Source: Microvirga sp. (GTDB lineage Bacteria; Pseudomonadota; Alphaproteobacteria; Rhizobiales; Beijerinckiaceae). From it: a DNA stretch of 64,000 nucleotides. Under the pieces are notes generated by a model. The model ran no database searches, was not told the DNA's origin, and saw only the letters and a list, made by a program, of their open reading frames with translations. The position numbers were made by a program, and so were the translations under genes. Shown here in pieces: positions 1 through 9,320 of the stretch. Position 1 is the first letter of the stretch. Each line of letters starts with the position of its first letter. The DNA is taken from contig JAQSWQ010000009.1 of assembly GCA_029266525.1 (NCBI GenBank), forward strand, positions 26,878 through 90,877, written 5' to 3'.

Positions 1-189
1 ACGGTCCGGCCGTCCGGCGTCGAGCATCCAGACGACGTTCGCGCGCGGCAGGAGCGGCTAAGCCGGCGCTTGGACGAGAGCGAGTTCGCGCTCCGCTCGA
101 TTTGCCGGAACTGCAGCCCGTATCTCGACCGGGGGGCCTCACCGGTGCCGTTCCAGCCGCTGGAAACTCTCGGCGCCGGCCGGCGCTGA
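1..189 (+). CDS. C-terminal fragment of an unidentified protein
   Basis: Frame 1 is open from the first base to a TGA at 187-189, giving 62 residues of a protein that starts outside the window. The fragment is hydrophilic and charged (many Arg, Asp, Glu), with a CRNC pair near its middle and a proline-containing end. It stops 3 bases before the stop codon of the convergent gene at 193. No family was recognised. It is called only from the open frame and the clean convergent boundary, so an out-of-frame reading cannot be excluded. Confidence 0.4.
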   Translation, partial: TVRPSGVEHPDDVRARQERLSRRLDESEFALRSICRNCSPYLDRGASPVPFQPLETLGAGRR

Positions 190-192
190 CAC

Positions 193-588
193 TCAATTGC
201 CCCGATCGGCGAGGCGAAACTCGATTGGTTCGTTCAAGGCGCCTGGCTGTACGGGGCGCTGGGCGGCTTGGCGGCGCGGTCGCGGCGCGGCCGCAGGAAC
301 TGCGCTTTCGGCCGCCTCCGGCCCGATTGCCGCGGCGGCCGGGCTCGCTTCCGCCGGCGTGGCTTGGCCGGGAGCCAGACCGGCGGACGCGCGGGCCCGC
401 GGCTCGGGACCGGCCGGCAGGGCCGCCACGGCCGCGGCGGCGGCTCCGCTTTCCGGCTTGAGCCAGGTCGGGTTTGCCTGCCCGCGCGTGAGGCGCGGGC
501 TTGCATAGATCGCAAGCCCCACGGCCGCGACGGAGCAAAGCTTGACGATCAGTTTCACGGGTTGAGGGAATCCGGCAGGCGGCAGCAA
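193..588 (-). CDS. Ala/Pro-rich secreted or membrane-anchored hypothetical protein
   Basis: A protein of 131 residues with one hydrophobic stretch at about residues 12-30 (signal peptide or single anchor). Most of the rest is Ala, Pro and Arg rich, probably disordered. A GTG at 558, just before the hydrophobic stretch, is an alternative start. No domain was recognised. It lies downstream of selO, separated by 42 bp and in the same direction, so it could be read with it. Low-complexity composition in a very GC-rich frame makes this a moderate-confidence gene call. Confidence 0.45.
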   Translation of the reverse strand: MLPPAGFPQPVKLIVKLCSVAAVGLAIYASPRLTRGQANPTWLKPESGAAAAAVAALPAGPEPRARASAGLAPGQATPAEASPAAAAIGPEAAESAVPAAAPRPRRQAAQRPVQPGALNEPIEFRLADRGN

Positions 589-630
589 TATCTCATGCCA
601 TGCTTAACGTACCCCTAAAGGCCGCCCGGC

Positions 631-2109
631 TCAGGTTCCACAGAAGGTTTGACGAACTTCCTCGCCCGGCTGCGGCGGATCGGCGTAGTCTGCGAAGGCA
701 GGCTGGTCCTCGTAGGGGCGCGCGACCACGGCGAGAAGCTTCTCGAAGGGTGCGAAGTCGTCGCGCTCGACTGCCGCCGCGATCACCGCCTCGACGCGAT
801 GATTGCGCGGGATGAAAGCCGGGTTCGCCGTTCGCATCGCCACACGCCGCGTCGCACCGTCCTGCGGCTCTTCGGAAAGGCGCTCGCGCCAGCGTTGCGC
901 CCACTCCCGATAGGCCGAAGGATCGGCAAACAGGGCCGCGACCTCGTCGTCGCGAGCAGGATCAGCCACGGCGTTGGCAAGGCGCCGGAAAGTGAGGGTG
1001 AAATCCGCTCGCTGCTCGGCCATTCCGCGCAGGAGATCGCGGGCGAGGGCGACATCCTCCGGCCGCTCGGTGAAGAGCCCCAGCTTACGCCGGAGCCCGG
1101 CATGGAGCGCCGCTTCGAAACGAGGCCCGAAGGCGCTCAAGGCCTCCTCGGCCTCCGCAATGGCCTTGTCCTGATCATCCGAGAACAACGGCAGCAGAGT
1201 CTCCGCGAGCCGGGCAAGGTTCCAATGCGCGATGCGCGGCTGGTTGCCGTAGGCGTAGCGGCCGTGCTGGTCGATCGAGCTGAACACCGTCGCCGGATCA
1301 TAGGCGTCCATGAAGGCGCAGGGACCGTAATCGATGGTCTCGCCGGCGATCGACATGTTGTCGGTGTTCATCACGCCGTGGATGAAGCCGACGGTCAGCC
1401 AGCGCGCCACCAGTTCCGCCTGCCGCTCGATCACCGCGTCGAGAAGCGCATGGTAAGGGCGCTCGGCCTTGCCCGCCTCGGGATAAAGCCGCGCGATGAC
1501 GTAATCGGCGAGCAGCCGCGTCCCCTCGACATCGCCGCGCGTCGCGAAGAACTCGAAGGTGCCGACCCGGATGTGGCTCGCGGCAACCCGGGCGAGCACG
1601 GCGCCGGGCAGCATCCTCTCGCGCACGACCGCCTCGCCGGTGGTCACCGCGGCGAGGGCGCGCGTGGTCGGAATCCCGAGCGCGGCCATGGCCTCGCTCA
1701 CCAGGTATTCGCGCAGCACCGGCCCCAGCGCCGCCCGGCCGTCGCCGCGCCGCGAGAAGGGTGTCGGCCCGGCCCCTTTCAGCTGGATGTCGCGCCGCAC
1801 GCCGTCGTGGTCGACGATCTCGCCGAGAAGGATCGCCCGGCCATCCCCGAGCTGAGGCACGAAGCTGCCGAACTGGTGCCCGGCATAGGCCATGGCGATC
1901 GGCTCGGCTTCGTCCGGCACGCGCCGTCCGGCCAGGATCTCGACCCCGTCCGGCCCGGCAAGCCGATCCGGGTCGAGCCCGAGATGCAACGCGAGCTCCC
2001 GGTTTAGGCGAACCAGCCGCGGCCCGCCGACCGGCGTCGGCGCAGTGCGCGTGAAGAACCGCTCGGGCAGGCGGGCGTAGCTGTTGTCGAACGGGAAGTG
2101 GAACGTCAT
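631..2109 (-). CDS. selO: Protein adenylyltransferase SelO (YdiU family)
   Basis: A pseudokinase-fold enzyme that moves AMP from ATP to Ser/Thr/Tyr of target proteins, in the family known from E. coli YdiU. The 492-residue length matches the family. Visible signatures are AGHQFG at 76-81, GDGRA at 88-92, RRGDGRA at 120-126, the metal and catalytic region HGVMNTDN at 244-251 and DYGP at 260-263. A Cys sits third from the C-terminus (TFCGT), the place where SelO proteins carry Sec or Cys. The ATG at 2109 starts the conserved region. The frame stays open further upstream, but that part runs into the next gene and looks non-coding. It follows a small gene (2216-2479) by 106 bp on the same strand. 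Confidence 0.95.
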   Translation of the reverse strand: MTFHFPFDNSYARLPERFFTRTAPTPVGGPRLVRLNRELALHLGLDPDRLAGPDGVEILAGRRVPDEAEPIAMAYAGHQFGSFVPQLGDGRAILLGEIVDHDGVRRDIQLKGAGPTPFSRRGDGRAALGPVLREYLVSEAMAALGIPTTRALAAVTTGEAVVRERMLPGAVLARVAASHIRVGTFEFFATRGDVEGTRLLADYVIARLYPEAGKAERPYHALLDAVIERQAELVARWLTVGFIHGVMNTDNMSIAGETIDYGPCAFMDAYDPATVFSSIDQHGRYAYGNQPRIAHWNLARLAETLLPLFSDDQDKAIAEAEEALSAFGPRFEAALHAGLRRKLGLFTERPEDVALARDLLRGMAEQRADFTLTFRRLANAVADPARDDEVAALFADPSAYREWAQRWRERLSEEPQDGATRRVAMRTANPAFIPRNHRVEAVIAAAVERDDFAPFEKLLAVVARPYEDQPAFADYADPPQPGEEVRQTFCGT

Positions 2110-2215
2110 GGCTCCGCGGGCCAGCTGAGCACTCAGAGGTCGTTCCTCGAGCGTGCGAAAGCAAGGGACAGCGGCCCGCGCCCGACGCGCGGCCGCCTCC
2201 CGTCGGCGGCAGGGC

Positions 2216-2479
2216 TCAGTGCCGCGGCGCGGTCGAGAAGCCGCCGGAGCGGATCTTCTCGGGCAGGCCCTCGGCGTAGCGCGCAGTCGCTTCCTCGCCA
2301 TAGGTCGCCACCAGTTCCTGGAAGGCGGCGAAGAGCGCGGCTTGGGCCATGCAGTCCCCATCGAGCCCGTCGAGCTGGGCCTCGACGAAAGCCTCCACCA
2401 CATAGGTCAGCGCCGCGCGCTTTTCGGCACTCGCATCCTGGAGGTCGCGGGGGATGGCGTCTTCGAGGGTCATGCGCAT
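2216..2479 (-). CDS. Small helical hypothetical protein upstream of selO
   Basis: An 87-residue acidic, mostly helical cytoplasmic protein with no signal peptide or membrane segment. The composition is balanced and ordinary for coding sequence: alternating Ala/Glu/Leu helices, then a Tyr-Gly-Glu turn and a basic tail. It is transcribed in the same direction as selO 106 bp downstream. No function can be assigned from sequence, and no regulator-like helix-turn-helix is visible. Confidence 0.65.
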   Translation of the reverse strand: MRMTLEDAIPRDLQDASAEKRAALTYVVEAFVEAQLDGLDGDCMAQAALFAAFQELVATYGEEATARYAEGLPEKIRSGGFSTAPRH

Positions 2480-2599
2480 TCGATGGCGGCGCGGGGCGCC
2501 GCGCAGGCGATGGCGCGACCTTAGTAAGAGAGATTAACGCCCGCCACCGGCACCTTGCAAAGAGGTTAACGGGGCGCGCGAAATTCGCCCGATCCCCAG

Positions 2600-3046
2600 C
2601 TATCCGCCGAAACGGCCGGCGATTCCGCGCGACAGGGTCTCGCCCTCCTTGAGATAACGGGCGGTCGCCTCGGCGGCGGAGGCGGTGCAGATCCGGTAGG
2701 TGATGGCAAAGCCACGATATCCGCGATTGTAGGCGCCGGCGAGGCGCTCCTTGCGCCCCGGCGTCGTGCCCTCCGTGTCGATGAGGGCCTGCATGCGCTT
2801 CGGCCATTCGGCCGAGTCGCTGGCGTTGCAGAGCGCGCGCAGGAAGGCGAGCGAGCCCATCACCTCGGCGAGCCGCAGCAGGTCCTTCTCATAGGGGGGA
2901 GGCGGCGCCTCGGGCGGCGCCGGCGCGGGCGGCGCTGCCTGGCCCGGCGCCGGCGGCCGGGCGGGCTGTGAGCCGCGCTGCTGCGCTTGCCCGACCGGGG
3001 CGGCGAGAAGAAGCGCTGCCGCGAGCGCCGGAAGGAGGCGCCTCAC
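2600..3046 (-). CDS. TIGR02301-family secreted protein
   Basis: A 148-residue protein with a cleavable signal peptide (residues 1-21, ending PVGQAQ), a Pro/Ala-rich linker at about 25-48, and a C-terminal helical domain with two conserved Cys. It matches the alphaproteobacterial TIGR02301 family of unknown function. The start is GTG at 3046, whose last two bases are shared with the TGA of the upstream NUDIX gene (GTGA overlap). That overlap, and the signal peptide directly after it, decide the start. The overlap implies translational coupling with the hydrolase. A periplasmic location is inferred. Confidence 0.8.
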   Translation of the reverse strand: MRRLLPALAAALLLAAPVGQAQQRGSQPARPPAPGQAAPPAPAPPEAPPPPYEKDLLRLAEVMGSLAFLRALCNASDSAEWPKRMQALIDTEGTTPGRKERLAGAYNRGYRGFAITYRICTASAAEATARYLKEGETLSRGIAGRFGG

Positions 3047-3489
3047 GCGGGCATCGCCTCGACGAGCGCGAAGGCCTTGCGCAGCACGCGCGCGAGCGCC
3101 GGGGTGGTCCCGAGGCCCGCGATTCCGTCCTCCCGCACCCAGCGCACGTCGCTCGCCTCCGGTCCGATCCGCGGTTCGCCCGCCCGCCACCGGGCGGCAT
3201 GGGCGCAAATGACGAAATGGTGCGTCACGCGCCCTGAATCATCCCGCTCGATCGCCTCGAGATGGTCGACGAAGCCGAGAAGGTCGGCTTCGACCCCAAC
3301 CTCCTCGTGAAGCTCGCGCAGCGCCGCCTCGCCAAGCGTCTCGCCAGCCTCCACCAGACCGCCGGGCAGGCTGTACAGGCGATTCATCGGCGGGCGCGCC
3401 CGCGCCGCGATCAGCACCTTGCCTTCGCGGAAGACCGCGACCGAGGCGGCCAGGAGGGGACGCGCGGGGTAGAGGCGATCTGCGTCCAT
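3043..3489 (-). CDS. NUDIX hydrolase
   Basis: A cytoplasmic pyrophosphohydrolase of 148 residues. The Nudix box begins at Gly44 and contains RELHEEVG at 58-65, which fits the Mg2+-binding GX5EX7REUXEEXGU pattern. The N-terminal half has the expected beta strands and a PGG turn before the box. The substrate (a nucleoside diphosphate linked to another group) cannot be read from sequence. The gene sits 3 bp after the FG-GAP gene and overlaps the next gene by 4 bp, so it is an internal member of the pdxH-SDR operon-like string. Confidence 0.88.
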   Translation of the reverse strand: MDADRLYPARPLLAASVAVFREGKVLIAARARPPMNRLYSLPGGLVEAGETLGEAALRELHEEVGVEADLLGFVDHLEAIERDDSGRVTHHFVICAHAARWRAGEPRIGPEASDVRWVREDGIAGLGTTPALARVLRKAFALVEAMPA

Positions 3490-3492
3490 TGG

Positions 3493-4590
3493 CTAAGGCC
3501 GCACTGCCGCCAGCCGCCCGTCCTCCAGCCCAACCAAGATGTGAACGTCTTTGCCGGCGCGGAGCGCAGCGAGCCCGCGGCCGGCCGCTGCCGGGAGGGC
3601 GATGCGACGCACCTCCTTGATCATCCCGCCCCGAAGCGAGAGCACCGCGAGCGCCTTGCGGTCGAAGGTCGGAATGACGAGCTCGGGGCGGGCGTCGCCG
3701 TCGAGATCGACAGCGACGGCGTTGTCGACGATCGCTGAGCCGAGGATGTGGTTCGTGTAGCCGCTGGCCTCGTGCTTCAAGGCGAGCTTGCCGTCCTGCC
3801 AGGCCCAGATCTGCAGAACCCCCTGCAGATGCGGCGTGCGCACGAGCGCGATCTCGGGCCTGCCGTCGCCGTCGAAATCGGCGACCGCGGCGGGAGCGAG
3901 CCAGCGATGGCGCTCTCCGATCGGCGGCGTCTCGGCGAGGAGCCTCCACGCGCCATCGCGCCTGCCGATGATCGCGAGGGCCGAGCCTTTGTCGAGATAG
4001 GATTTGACCGTGACGATCTCAGGCGTGCCGTCGCCGTCGAGGTCGGCCAGCCGCGGCTCGACGTCCTCGAACACGGCATCGGCGCCGCTCTCGACGGTCG
4101 CGGTTCTGATTGGAACTGCGCGCGGCTGCGCGCTCACGCCCGCGAGGGGTTGCCGCTCGGCGACCGCGATCGCGCCGGCCTCGCTGACCGCTCCGAAGAC
4201 GTTGTGGTGATAGTCGGCGCGGGCGCCGGAGAGCGCGACGGTCAACGGCCCTGCGCTCTGCATCCGGGTTCCCGGGACGGCATTGCGGCTCGCCTCGGGC
4301 ACAGGCGCATCCTCGCCCTGGTGGCTGAAGCGGACCTGCTTCAGCTCGCCCTTCTCGAGGTGGAACGCAGCCCCGCCCGTCTTGCCCCAGACCACGACGA
4401 GCGCCCGGTCGAGCGGGAGCTTTTCCGCGAGCAGCGTCGAGCTGGCGAGAGTGCGCGCGAGGTGGCTCTGCGGCGCGCGGAAGTGCTCGACCGCAAAGGG
4501 AAGGGGAACGACCGCGGCGGTTGGTTCCGCTCGGGCGAGCGAGCCGAGCAGAGTGACAGCCAGGGCGAGCACCGGGGCGAGCCTAGACAT
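3493..4590 (-). CDS. FG-GAP/VCBS-repeat secreted protein
   Basis: A protein of about 365 residues with a signal peptide (ends SLARA) and several calcium-binding FG-GAP/VCBS-like repeats. These are seen as repeated D-[LF]-DGD-x-x-PE segments (DLDGDGTPEI, DFDGDGRPEI, DLDGDARPEL). Such repeats build a beta-propeller, usually exported. The start is placed at ATG 4590, which overlaps the end of the SDR gene by 8 bp and gives a standard signal peptide. An in-frame start at 4602 would add four residues. The ligand is unknown. It is probably co-transcribed with the SDR and NUDIX genes. Confidence 0.85.
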   Translation of the reverse strand: MSRLAPVLALAVTLLGSLARAEPTAAVVPLPFAVEHFRAPQSHLARTLASSTLLAEKLPLDRALVVVWGKTGGAAFHLEKGELKQVRFSHQGEDAPVPEASRNAVPGTRMQSAGPLTVALSGARADYHHNVFGAVSEAGAIAVAERQPLAGVSAQPRAVPIRTATVESGADAVFEDVEPRLADLDGDGTPEIVTVKSYLDKGSALAIIGRRDGAWRLLAETPPIGERHRWLAPAAVADFDGDGRPEIALVRTPHLQGVLQIWAWQDGKLALKHEASGYTNHILGSAIVDNAVAVDLDGDARPELVIPTFDRKALAVLSLRGGMIKEVRRIALPAAAGRGLAALRAGKDVHILVGLEDGRLAAVRP

Positions 4591-5338
4591 GCTGGCCGCC
4601 ATTGATGTGAAGTTCCGCGCCGTTCACGTAGGAGCTGGCCTCCGTGACGAGGAAATAGATCGCCTTCGCGACCTCGTCGGGGGTGCCGAGACGGTGCATC
4701 GGGATCTGCTCCTCGACGAGCTTCTCGGTACCAGGCGAAAGGATCGCGGTGTCGATCTCGCCGGGCGAGATCGCGTTGACGCGCACGCCCAGCGGACCGA
4801 AATCGGCTGCCATCTCCCTGGTCAGCGCCGCGAGCGCGGCCTTCGAGGTCGAGTAGGCCGCGCCGGCGAAGGGGTGCACGCGCGAGCCGGCGATCGAGGT
4901 GACGTTGACGACGGCGCCGCGGGCGCGGGTGAGCTCGTCGCAAAGCCCGCGCGCGAGCATGATCGGAGCGAAGAAATTGACCTGGAAGACATGCTGCCAA
5001 TCCTCGATCCGCGTGTCGATCGCCCTGAGCCGCGAGCCGCCGTCTCCCTTGGGCGAAATGCCGGCATTGTTGACGAGCGCATGCAGCACGCCGCCCTCCG
5101 GCTCCAGGCGCTGCCTCGTCTCCTCGACGGCACGCAGCGTGTCGTGCGGGCTCGCGAGATCGACCTGGAGGTGATCCTCCGGACCCATCTCCCAGGGGCA
5201 GTTCTCCGGAAAGGCATGGCGCGACGCGGTGATGACCCGCCACCCCGCCGCCGAAAAGCGCTTCACGGTCGCATGCCCGATGCCGCGGCTCGCACCGGTG
5301 AGCAGCATGACGCGTCGGGGTGTGTTGGAGGCGGCCAA
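4583..5338 (-). CDS. SDR family NAD(P)-dependent oxidoreductase
   Basis: A classical short-chain dehydrogenase of 251 residues. It has the nucleotide-binding motif TGASRGIG at 14-21, the NNAG motif at 90-93, catalytic Ser148, Tyr162 and Lys166 (YSTSK), and the closing NAISPG segment. The substrate is unknown. It resembles sugar or acyl ketoreductases of the 3-oxoacyl-ACP reductase type, but the context does not point to fatty acid synthesis. It lies 58 bp after pdxH on the same strand and overlaps the start of the FG-GAP gene. Confidence 0.9.
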   Translation of the reverse strand: MAASNTPRRVMLLTGASRGIGHATVKRFSAAGWRVITASRHAFPENCPWEMGPEDHLQVDLASPHDTLRAVEETRQRLEPEGGVLHALVNNAGISPKGDGGSRLRAIDTRIEDWQHVFQVNFFAPIMLARGLCDELTRARGAVVNVTSIAGSRVHPFAGAAYSTSKAALAALTREMAADFGPLGVRVNAISPGEIDTAILSPGTEKLVEEQIPMHRLGTPDEVAKAIYFLVTEASSYVNGAELHINGGQHV

Positions 5339-5396
5339 GCGGGTATCCGTGCGGAAAGGGTCCGGAACCTACTGGCTCGCGCCAGCCGCGTCCATG

Positions 5397-6005
5397 TCAG
5401 GGATAGAGCCGCGCCTTGTCCCAGCCGTCGCCGCGGCGTGTGAACATCACCCGATCGTGGAGGCGAAACGGGCGGTCGGCCCAGAACTCCATCGAGACAG
5501 GGGCGATGCGATAGCCCCGCCAATAGGGGGGGCGCGGCACCTCGCCGATCGCGTGCTTCGCGGCGTAGAACGCGACTGCCTTCTCGAGCGCGAAGCGGCT
5601 CTCGAGCGGGCGCGACTGCTGGCTTGCCCAAGCACCGATGCGGCTGTCACGCGGACGGCTCGCAAAATACGAATCCGCCTCGGCCTCGCTTACCTCGGTA
5701 ACCGGGCCGCGCGCCCGCATCTGCCGACGCAGGCTCTTCCAATGGAAGACCAGCGCCGCCTGGGGGTTCGACGCAAGCTCTCGGCCCTTGGCCGATTCGG
5801 CGTTGGTGTAGAAGACGAAACCGCGCTCGTCCGCGCCCTTGAGGAGCACCATGCGCACATTCGGCAGCCCGTCGGCATCTGCGGTCGCGAGCGCCATGGC
5901 AGTCGGGTCGTTCGGCTCAGACCGCTCGGCCTCGGCCGTCCAGGCGCTGAAGATCGCCCAGGGCTCGCCGGCCTCGGTGAAGTCACCCTTCGTTAACGCG
6001 TCCAA
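5397..6005 (-). CDS. pdxH: Pyridoxamine 5'-phosphate oxidase
   Basis: An FMN enzyme that oxidises pyridoxamine- or pyridoxine-5'-phosphate to pyridoxal 5'-phosphate with O2, the last step and salvage step of vitamin B6 synthesis. The 202 residues carry the family landmarks: NVRMVLLKG, the GFVFYTN strand, [23 protein letters not shown], and a C-terminal WDKARLYP. The start in the open frame is a rare TTG at 6005, and no better ATG is seen downstream before the conserved region. It is divergent from the lipoprotein gene at 6053, so the short gap at 6006-6052 must hold both promoters. It heads the minus-strand string running to 2600. Confidence 0.95.
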   Translation of the reverse strand: MDALTKGDFTEAGEPWAIFSAWTAEAERSEPNDPTAMALATADADGLPNVRMVLLKGADERGFVFYTNAESAKGRELASNPQAALVFHWKSLRRQMRARGPVTEVSEAEADSYFASRPRDSRIGAWASQQSRPLESRFALEKAVAFYAAKHAIGEVPRPPYWRGYRIAPVSMEFWADRPFRLHDRVMFTRRGDGWDKARLYP

Positions 6006-6052
6006 GCTCTAGAATCCGTCGGTGAGTTCGCGTTCCGCAGCCGGGTTTGCGC

Positions 6053-6538
6053 GTGAAAAGCGTCGTTTCCTGCCACGTCTATAGAAGCTTTCGAACGGCT
6101 GGCGAAGCCCGGCTGCGCGCCTGCTTCGCCGCAGCGTTGATCGGCCTCTGGGCCGGCGGCTGCAGCATGTCCTTTCCGATTGCGTCGCTCCTGCCCGACG
6201 ACGCAGTGGCCTCGACGGGCTCGGTCAAGAGGGCCGCCTCGCCGCTCTCGCCGGAACTCGGAGAAGAGGATTGGCGGCGCGCCAAGGCGGCTCTGACGGT
6301 CGCCCTCGATCCGCAGGGCAGCGGCGCGGCCGTTTCCTGGGACAACCCGGAGAGCGGACTGAAGGGCGGTTTCACGCCAACGGGCAAGCCCTTCGTGAAA
6401 GCCGACACGATCTGCCGCGGCTTCCGCGCCGAGCTCGCGGCGAAGGACGGCCCGGTCGCGCTGCAGGGCATCGCCTGCCGGCCCTCGGGCGGCGAGTGGT
6501 CGGTGACGGGCGTGAAGCCCGCAAAGAAAGCCGGTTGA
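6053..6538 (+). CDS. Surface-antigen-like lipoprotein (RT0821/Lpp0805 type)
   Basis: A protein of about 161 residues with a positively charged N-terminus, a hydrophobic segment and a lipobox ending WAGGC, so it is probably lipidated. The mature part has a strand-rich domain with two Cys near the end (TICRGF, GIACRP), as in the alphaproteobacterial 17-kDa surface-antigen relatives. The start is uncertain: GTG 6053 is chosen and TTG 6047 is also in frame. The N-terminal region before the lipobox is longer than usual. No partner gene explains it. An outer-membrane or periplasmic location is inferred. Confidence 0.7.
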   Translation: MKSVVSCHVYRSFRTAGEARLRACFAAALIGLWAGGCSMSFPIASLLPDDAVASTGSVKRAASPLSPELGEEDWRRAKAALTVALDPQGSGAAVSWDNPESGLKGGFTPTGKPFVKADTICRGFRAELAAKDGPVALQGIACRPSGGEWSVTGVKPAKKAG

Positions 6539-6681
6539 GCGCTACATACGGCCGGCGCAACTCGCGTCAGTTTCGAGACAAAATCCGGCTCGCACACGCC
6601 GACCGGATCGTTGCACGTCGGCAACACCGATCCCATATCCAAGGAACAGGTTCTCGAACCCGGACCCGGCAGAAGCGAAGC

Positions 6682-7614
6682 ATGCGCAATCCTTACGACA
6701 TTCTCGGCGTCCCGCGGACAGCGAGCGAGGCGGAGATCAAGAAGGCTTTCCGCAAGCTCGCCAAGGCGCATCACCCCGACCGCAACGCCAATGACCCCAA
6801 GGCCAAGGACAGGTTTGCCGAGCTCAACGCGGCCTATGAGATCCTCGGCGAGGCTGGGAAGCGCGCCCAGTTCGACCGCGGCGAGATCGACGCCGAGGGG
6901 AAGCCGCGCTTCCAGGGCTTCGAGGGTTTCGCCGGTCATCCCGGCGGCCACGACGATTTCGAGAGCTTCACCTTCGGCTTCGGCCCGGGCGGCGCCTCCC
7001 GCGGGCGCCGGAGCGGCGGGGCAGGCGGTGCCGCCGATGACATCTTCTCGCAGCTGTTCGGTGAGGGCTTCCGGGCCGCCGAGCGCGGCCGTGGCCGGAG
7101 CACTTCGCGCGCCAAGGGCGAGGATATCGCGGCGACGCTCGAGGTCACGCTCGAGGAGGTCGCGAGCGAAGCAAAGAAGCGCATCACCCTGGCGACCGGC
7201 CGCGACGTCGACGTGGTCATCCCGAAGGGCGTCGCCGACGGTCAGGTCATCCGGCTGCGCGGCCTCGGCCGTGCCGGCGCGGGCGAGCCGGGCGACCTCC
7301 TGCTGACGATCCGCATCCTGCCGCACGAGCGCTTCACGGTGGAGGGCTCCAATCTCCGCCTGCGGCTCCCGGTGGAGATCGAGGAAGCGGTGCTTGGGGC
7401 TTCGGTCCGGGTGCCGACGCTCACCGGCGCGGTGGACATGACGATCCCGCCGATGACCAGCTCCGGCCGCACCTTCCGCCTGCGCGGCAAGGGCCTGCCC
7501 GGCAAGGATGGCAAGGGCGACCTCCTCGTCGCGACCGAGATCAAGCTGCCGGACAAGGCCGACGAGGTGCTCCTCGACTACGCGCGCAAGCGCCGCTCCG
7601 AGAAGGTCGTTTGA
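6682..7614 (+). CDS. J-domain co-chaperone, CbpA-like (no zinc finger)
   Basis: A 310-residue Hsp40. The J domain is at 3-67 with the HPD tripeptide at 31-33 that stimulates DnaK. A Gly/Phe/Arg-rich linker follows at about 75-140, then the two beta-sandwich substrate-binding domains of the DnaJ C-terminal family. The four CxxCxGxG zinc-finger repeats of true DnaJ are absent, so it is a type II (CbpA-like) protein. The ATG at 6682 begins directly at the J domain; the open frame extends upstream to 6271 but only shadows the lipoprotein gene. It is transcribed toward fabI, 124 bp away. Confidence 0.93.
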   Translation: MRNPYDILGVPRTASEAEIKKAFRKLAKAHHPDRNANDPKAKDRFAELNAAYEILGEAGKRAQFDRGEIDAEGKPRFQGFEGFAGHPGGHDDFESFTFGFGPGGASRGRRSGGAGGAADDIFSQLFGEGFRAAERGRGRSTSRAKGEDIAATLEVTLEEVASEAKKRITLATGRDVDVVIPKGVADGQVIRLRGLGRAGAGEPGDLLLTIRILPHERFTVEGSNLRLRLPVEIEEAVLGASVRVPTLTGAVDMTIPPMTSSGRTFRLRGKGLPGKDGKGDLLVATEIKLPDKADEVLLDYARKRRSEKVV

Positions 7615-7738
7615 GCCGCCTCTGATCGCGGCCTCGGGGCAGTGGCCTTCCGTCGACCACCGGGCGCAGCGGTGGACCCCCCTCCCACCCTCGGCTATTG
7701 AGGGCGGCTTCAGCGTATCGGCGGGCTTCGGGGGATTC

Positions 7739-8563
7739 ATGGCTGAGGGCACGGCGTCGAGCATCCTTGCCGGCAAACGCGGCCTGGTGATGGGCGTCGC
7801 GAACAACCGCTCGATCGCCTGGGGCATCGCCAAAGCCGCACGCCGTCACGGCGCGGAACTCGCGCTCACTTACCAGGGCGACGCCCTGAAGAAGCGGGTC
7901 GAGCCCCTCGCCGCGGAGCTTCAGGGCCATGTCGTCGGCCATTGCGACGTCACGGATCCGGCGACGGTCGACGCGGTGTTCGGGGAGGTTCGCCGCCTCT
8001 GGGGCTCGCTCGATTTCGTCGTCCACGCCATCGCCTTCTCCGACAAGGACGAGCTCACCGGCCGCTATGTCGATACGAGCGAGGGCAACTTCACGAAGTC
8101 GCTCCTCATCTCCTGCTATTCCTTCACGGCCATCGCCCAGCGCGCCGAGAAGCTGATGGAGAAGGGCGGCTCGCTCCTGACGCTGACCTATTACGGCGCC
8201 GAGAAGTGGATGCCGCACTACAACGTCATGGGAGTCGCGAAGGCCGCGCTCGAGGCCTCGGTGCGCTACCTCGCGGCCGACCTCGGCCCGAAGGCCATCC
8301 GCGTCAACGCCATCTCGGCGGGGCCGATCAAGACGCTGGCGGCCTCCGGCATCGGGGACTTCCGCTACATCCTCAAGTGGAACGAATACAACTCGCCGAT
8401 GCGCCGCACGGTGACCATCGATGAGGTCGGCGAGACCGCCGCCTACGTGGTCTCCGACATGGCCCGCGGCATGACCGGCGAGATCCTCCACGTCGATGCA
8501 GGCTACCACGTGGTGGGCATGAAGAACCCGGAAGCGCCGGACCTGACGCTGGAGAGGGAGTGA
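7739..8563 (+). CDS. fabI: Enoyl-[acyl-carrier-protein] reductase FabI
   Basis: An NADH-dependent enzyme that reduces enoyl-ACP in the last step of each fatty-acid elongation cycle. The 274-residue protein has the FabI-type SDR features: NNRSIAWG at 22-29, YQGD at 45-48, YYGAE at 151-155, and the catalytic pair Tyr161 and Lys168 (YNVMGVAK). The close ends PIKTLAASGI and GEILHVDAGYH are also typical. The ATG at 7739 gives the family length. The open frame extends upstream but lacks similarity. The 3' end overlaps a possible GTG start of the next gene. Confidence 0.96.
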   Translation: MAEGTASSILAGKRGLVMGVANNRSIAWGIAKAARRHGAELALTYQGDALKKRVEPLAAELQGHVVGHCDVTDPATVDAVFGEVRRLWGSLDFVVHAIAFSDKDELTGRYVDTSEGNFTKSLLISCYSFTAIAQRAEKLMEKGGSLLTLTYYGAEKWMPHYNVMGVAKAALEASVRYLAADLGPKAIRVNAISAGPIKTLAASGIGDFRYILKWNEYNSPMRRTVTIDEVGETAAYVVSDMARGMTGEILHVDAGYHVVGMKNPEAPDLTLERE

Positions 8564-8640
8564 GCGTCGGACGTCGTCGCACGATCCCGCTCCGCCTGTC
8601 GCCCACGCTCGGGCGCCGATCGTCGCGCTGGAGCGACCCC

Positions 8641-9231
8641 ATGCCGGGCCCTCTTCACACGCTCTATTTCATCCGCCACGGCGAGACCGATTGGAACGCC
8701 GAGGCGCGCCTGCAGGGGCAGCGCGACATTCCGCTCAACGATTTCGGCCGCGTCCAGGCCGAGGAGGCCGGCCGGCGGCTGCGCGGCCTCGTCCCGTCTT
8801 TCGAGGACCTCGCCTATGTCGCGAGCCCTCTCTCCCGCACCCGCGAGACCATGGAACTGATGCGGGACTCGATCGGCCTGCATCGGACCTCCTACCGGAC
8901 GGAAGACCGCCTGCGCGAGCTTTCCTTCGGCGTGTGGGAGGGCCTGACCTGGAAGGAGGTGCGCCAGCGCGATCCCCGCGGCGCCAAAGCGCGCGACATC
9001 GACAAATGGGGTTTCGTGCCGCCGAACGGCGAAAGCTACGGCATGCTGGCCGACCGGGTCGCGCCGTTTCTCGACGAGATCACCCGGGACACGGTGGTGG
9101 TCTCGCATGGCGGCGTTGCCCGCGTGCTTCTTGCCATCCTCGGCCACGCGCCGCCGGACGCGGCGCCCCGGATCGACATCTGGCAGGGTCGCGTGCTGGT
9201 CTTTGAGCGTAGCGGCCATCGCTGGGCGTGA
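8641..9231 (+). CDS. Histidine phosphatase family protein (phosphoglycerate-mutase-like)
   Basis: A 196-residue member of the branch 1 histidine phosphatases. The RHGET signature places the phosphorylated His at residue 13, and the later SHGG supplies the second catalytic His. The acid/base region follows PLSRTRETME. The substrate is not evident; relatives include phosphoglycerate mutases, cobalamin-pathway CobC and general phosphatases. ATG 8641 is chosen because the conserved domain starts within a few residues. A GTG at 8560 overlapping the fabI stop would add an Arg-rich 27-residue leader. Confidence 0.85.
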   Translation: MPGPLHTLYFIRHGETDWNAEARLQGQRDIPLNDFGRVQAEEAGRRLRGLVPSFEDLAYVASPLSRTRETMELMRDSIGLHRTSYRTEDRLRELSFGVWEGLTWKEVRQRDPRGAKARDIDKWGFVPPNGESYGMLADRVAPFLDEITRDTVVVSHGGVARVLLAILGHAPPDAAPRIDIWQGRVLVFERSGHRWA

Positions 9232-9320
9232 GCGGCCCGCCTAACCCCGGCGCCGATATGCCCCGCGAGGCTGCATTCACCGCCTGTTCACGCCCTTACC
9301 CGACATGCTAAAAACCTAGT

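Noticed and set aside
649..2007. Long plus-strand open frame opposite selO
   Set aside because: It is antisense to a well-supported SelO gene; its Arg/Ala/Gly-biased composition reflects GC-rich wobble positions and it has no domain.
6079..7833. 584-codon minus-strand frame across the lipoprotein and J-protein genes
   Set aside because: Runs opposite two recognised genes and shows only complementary-strand composition.
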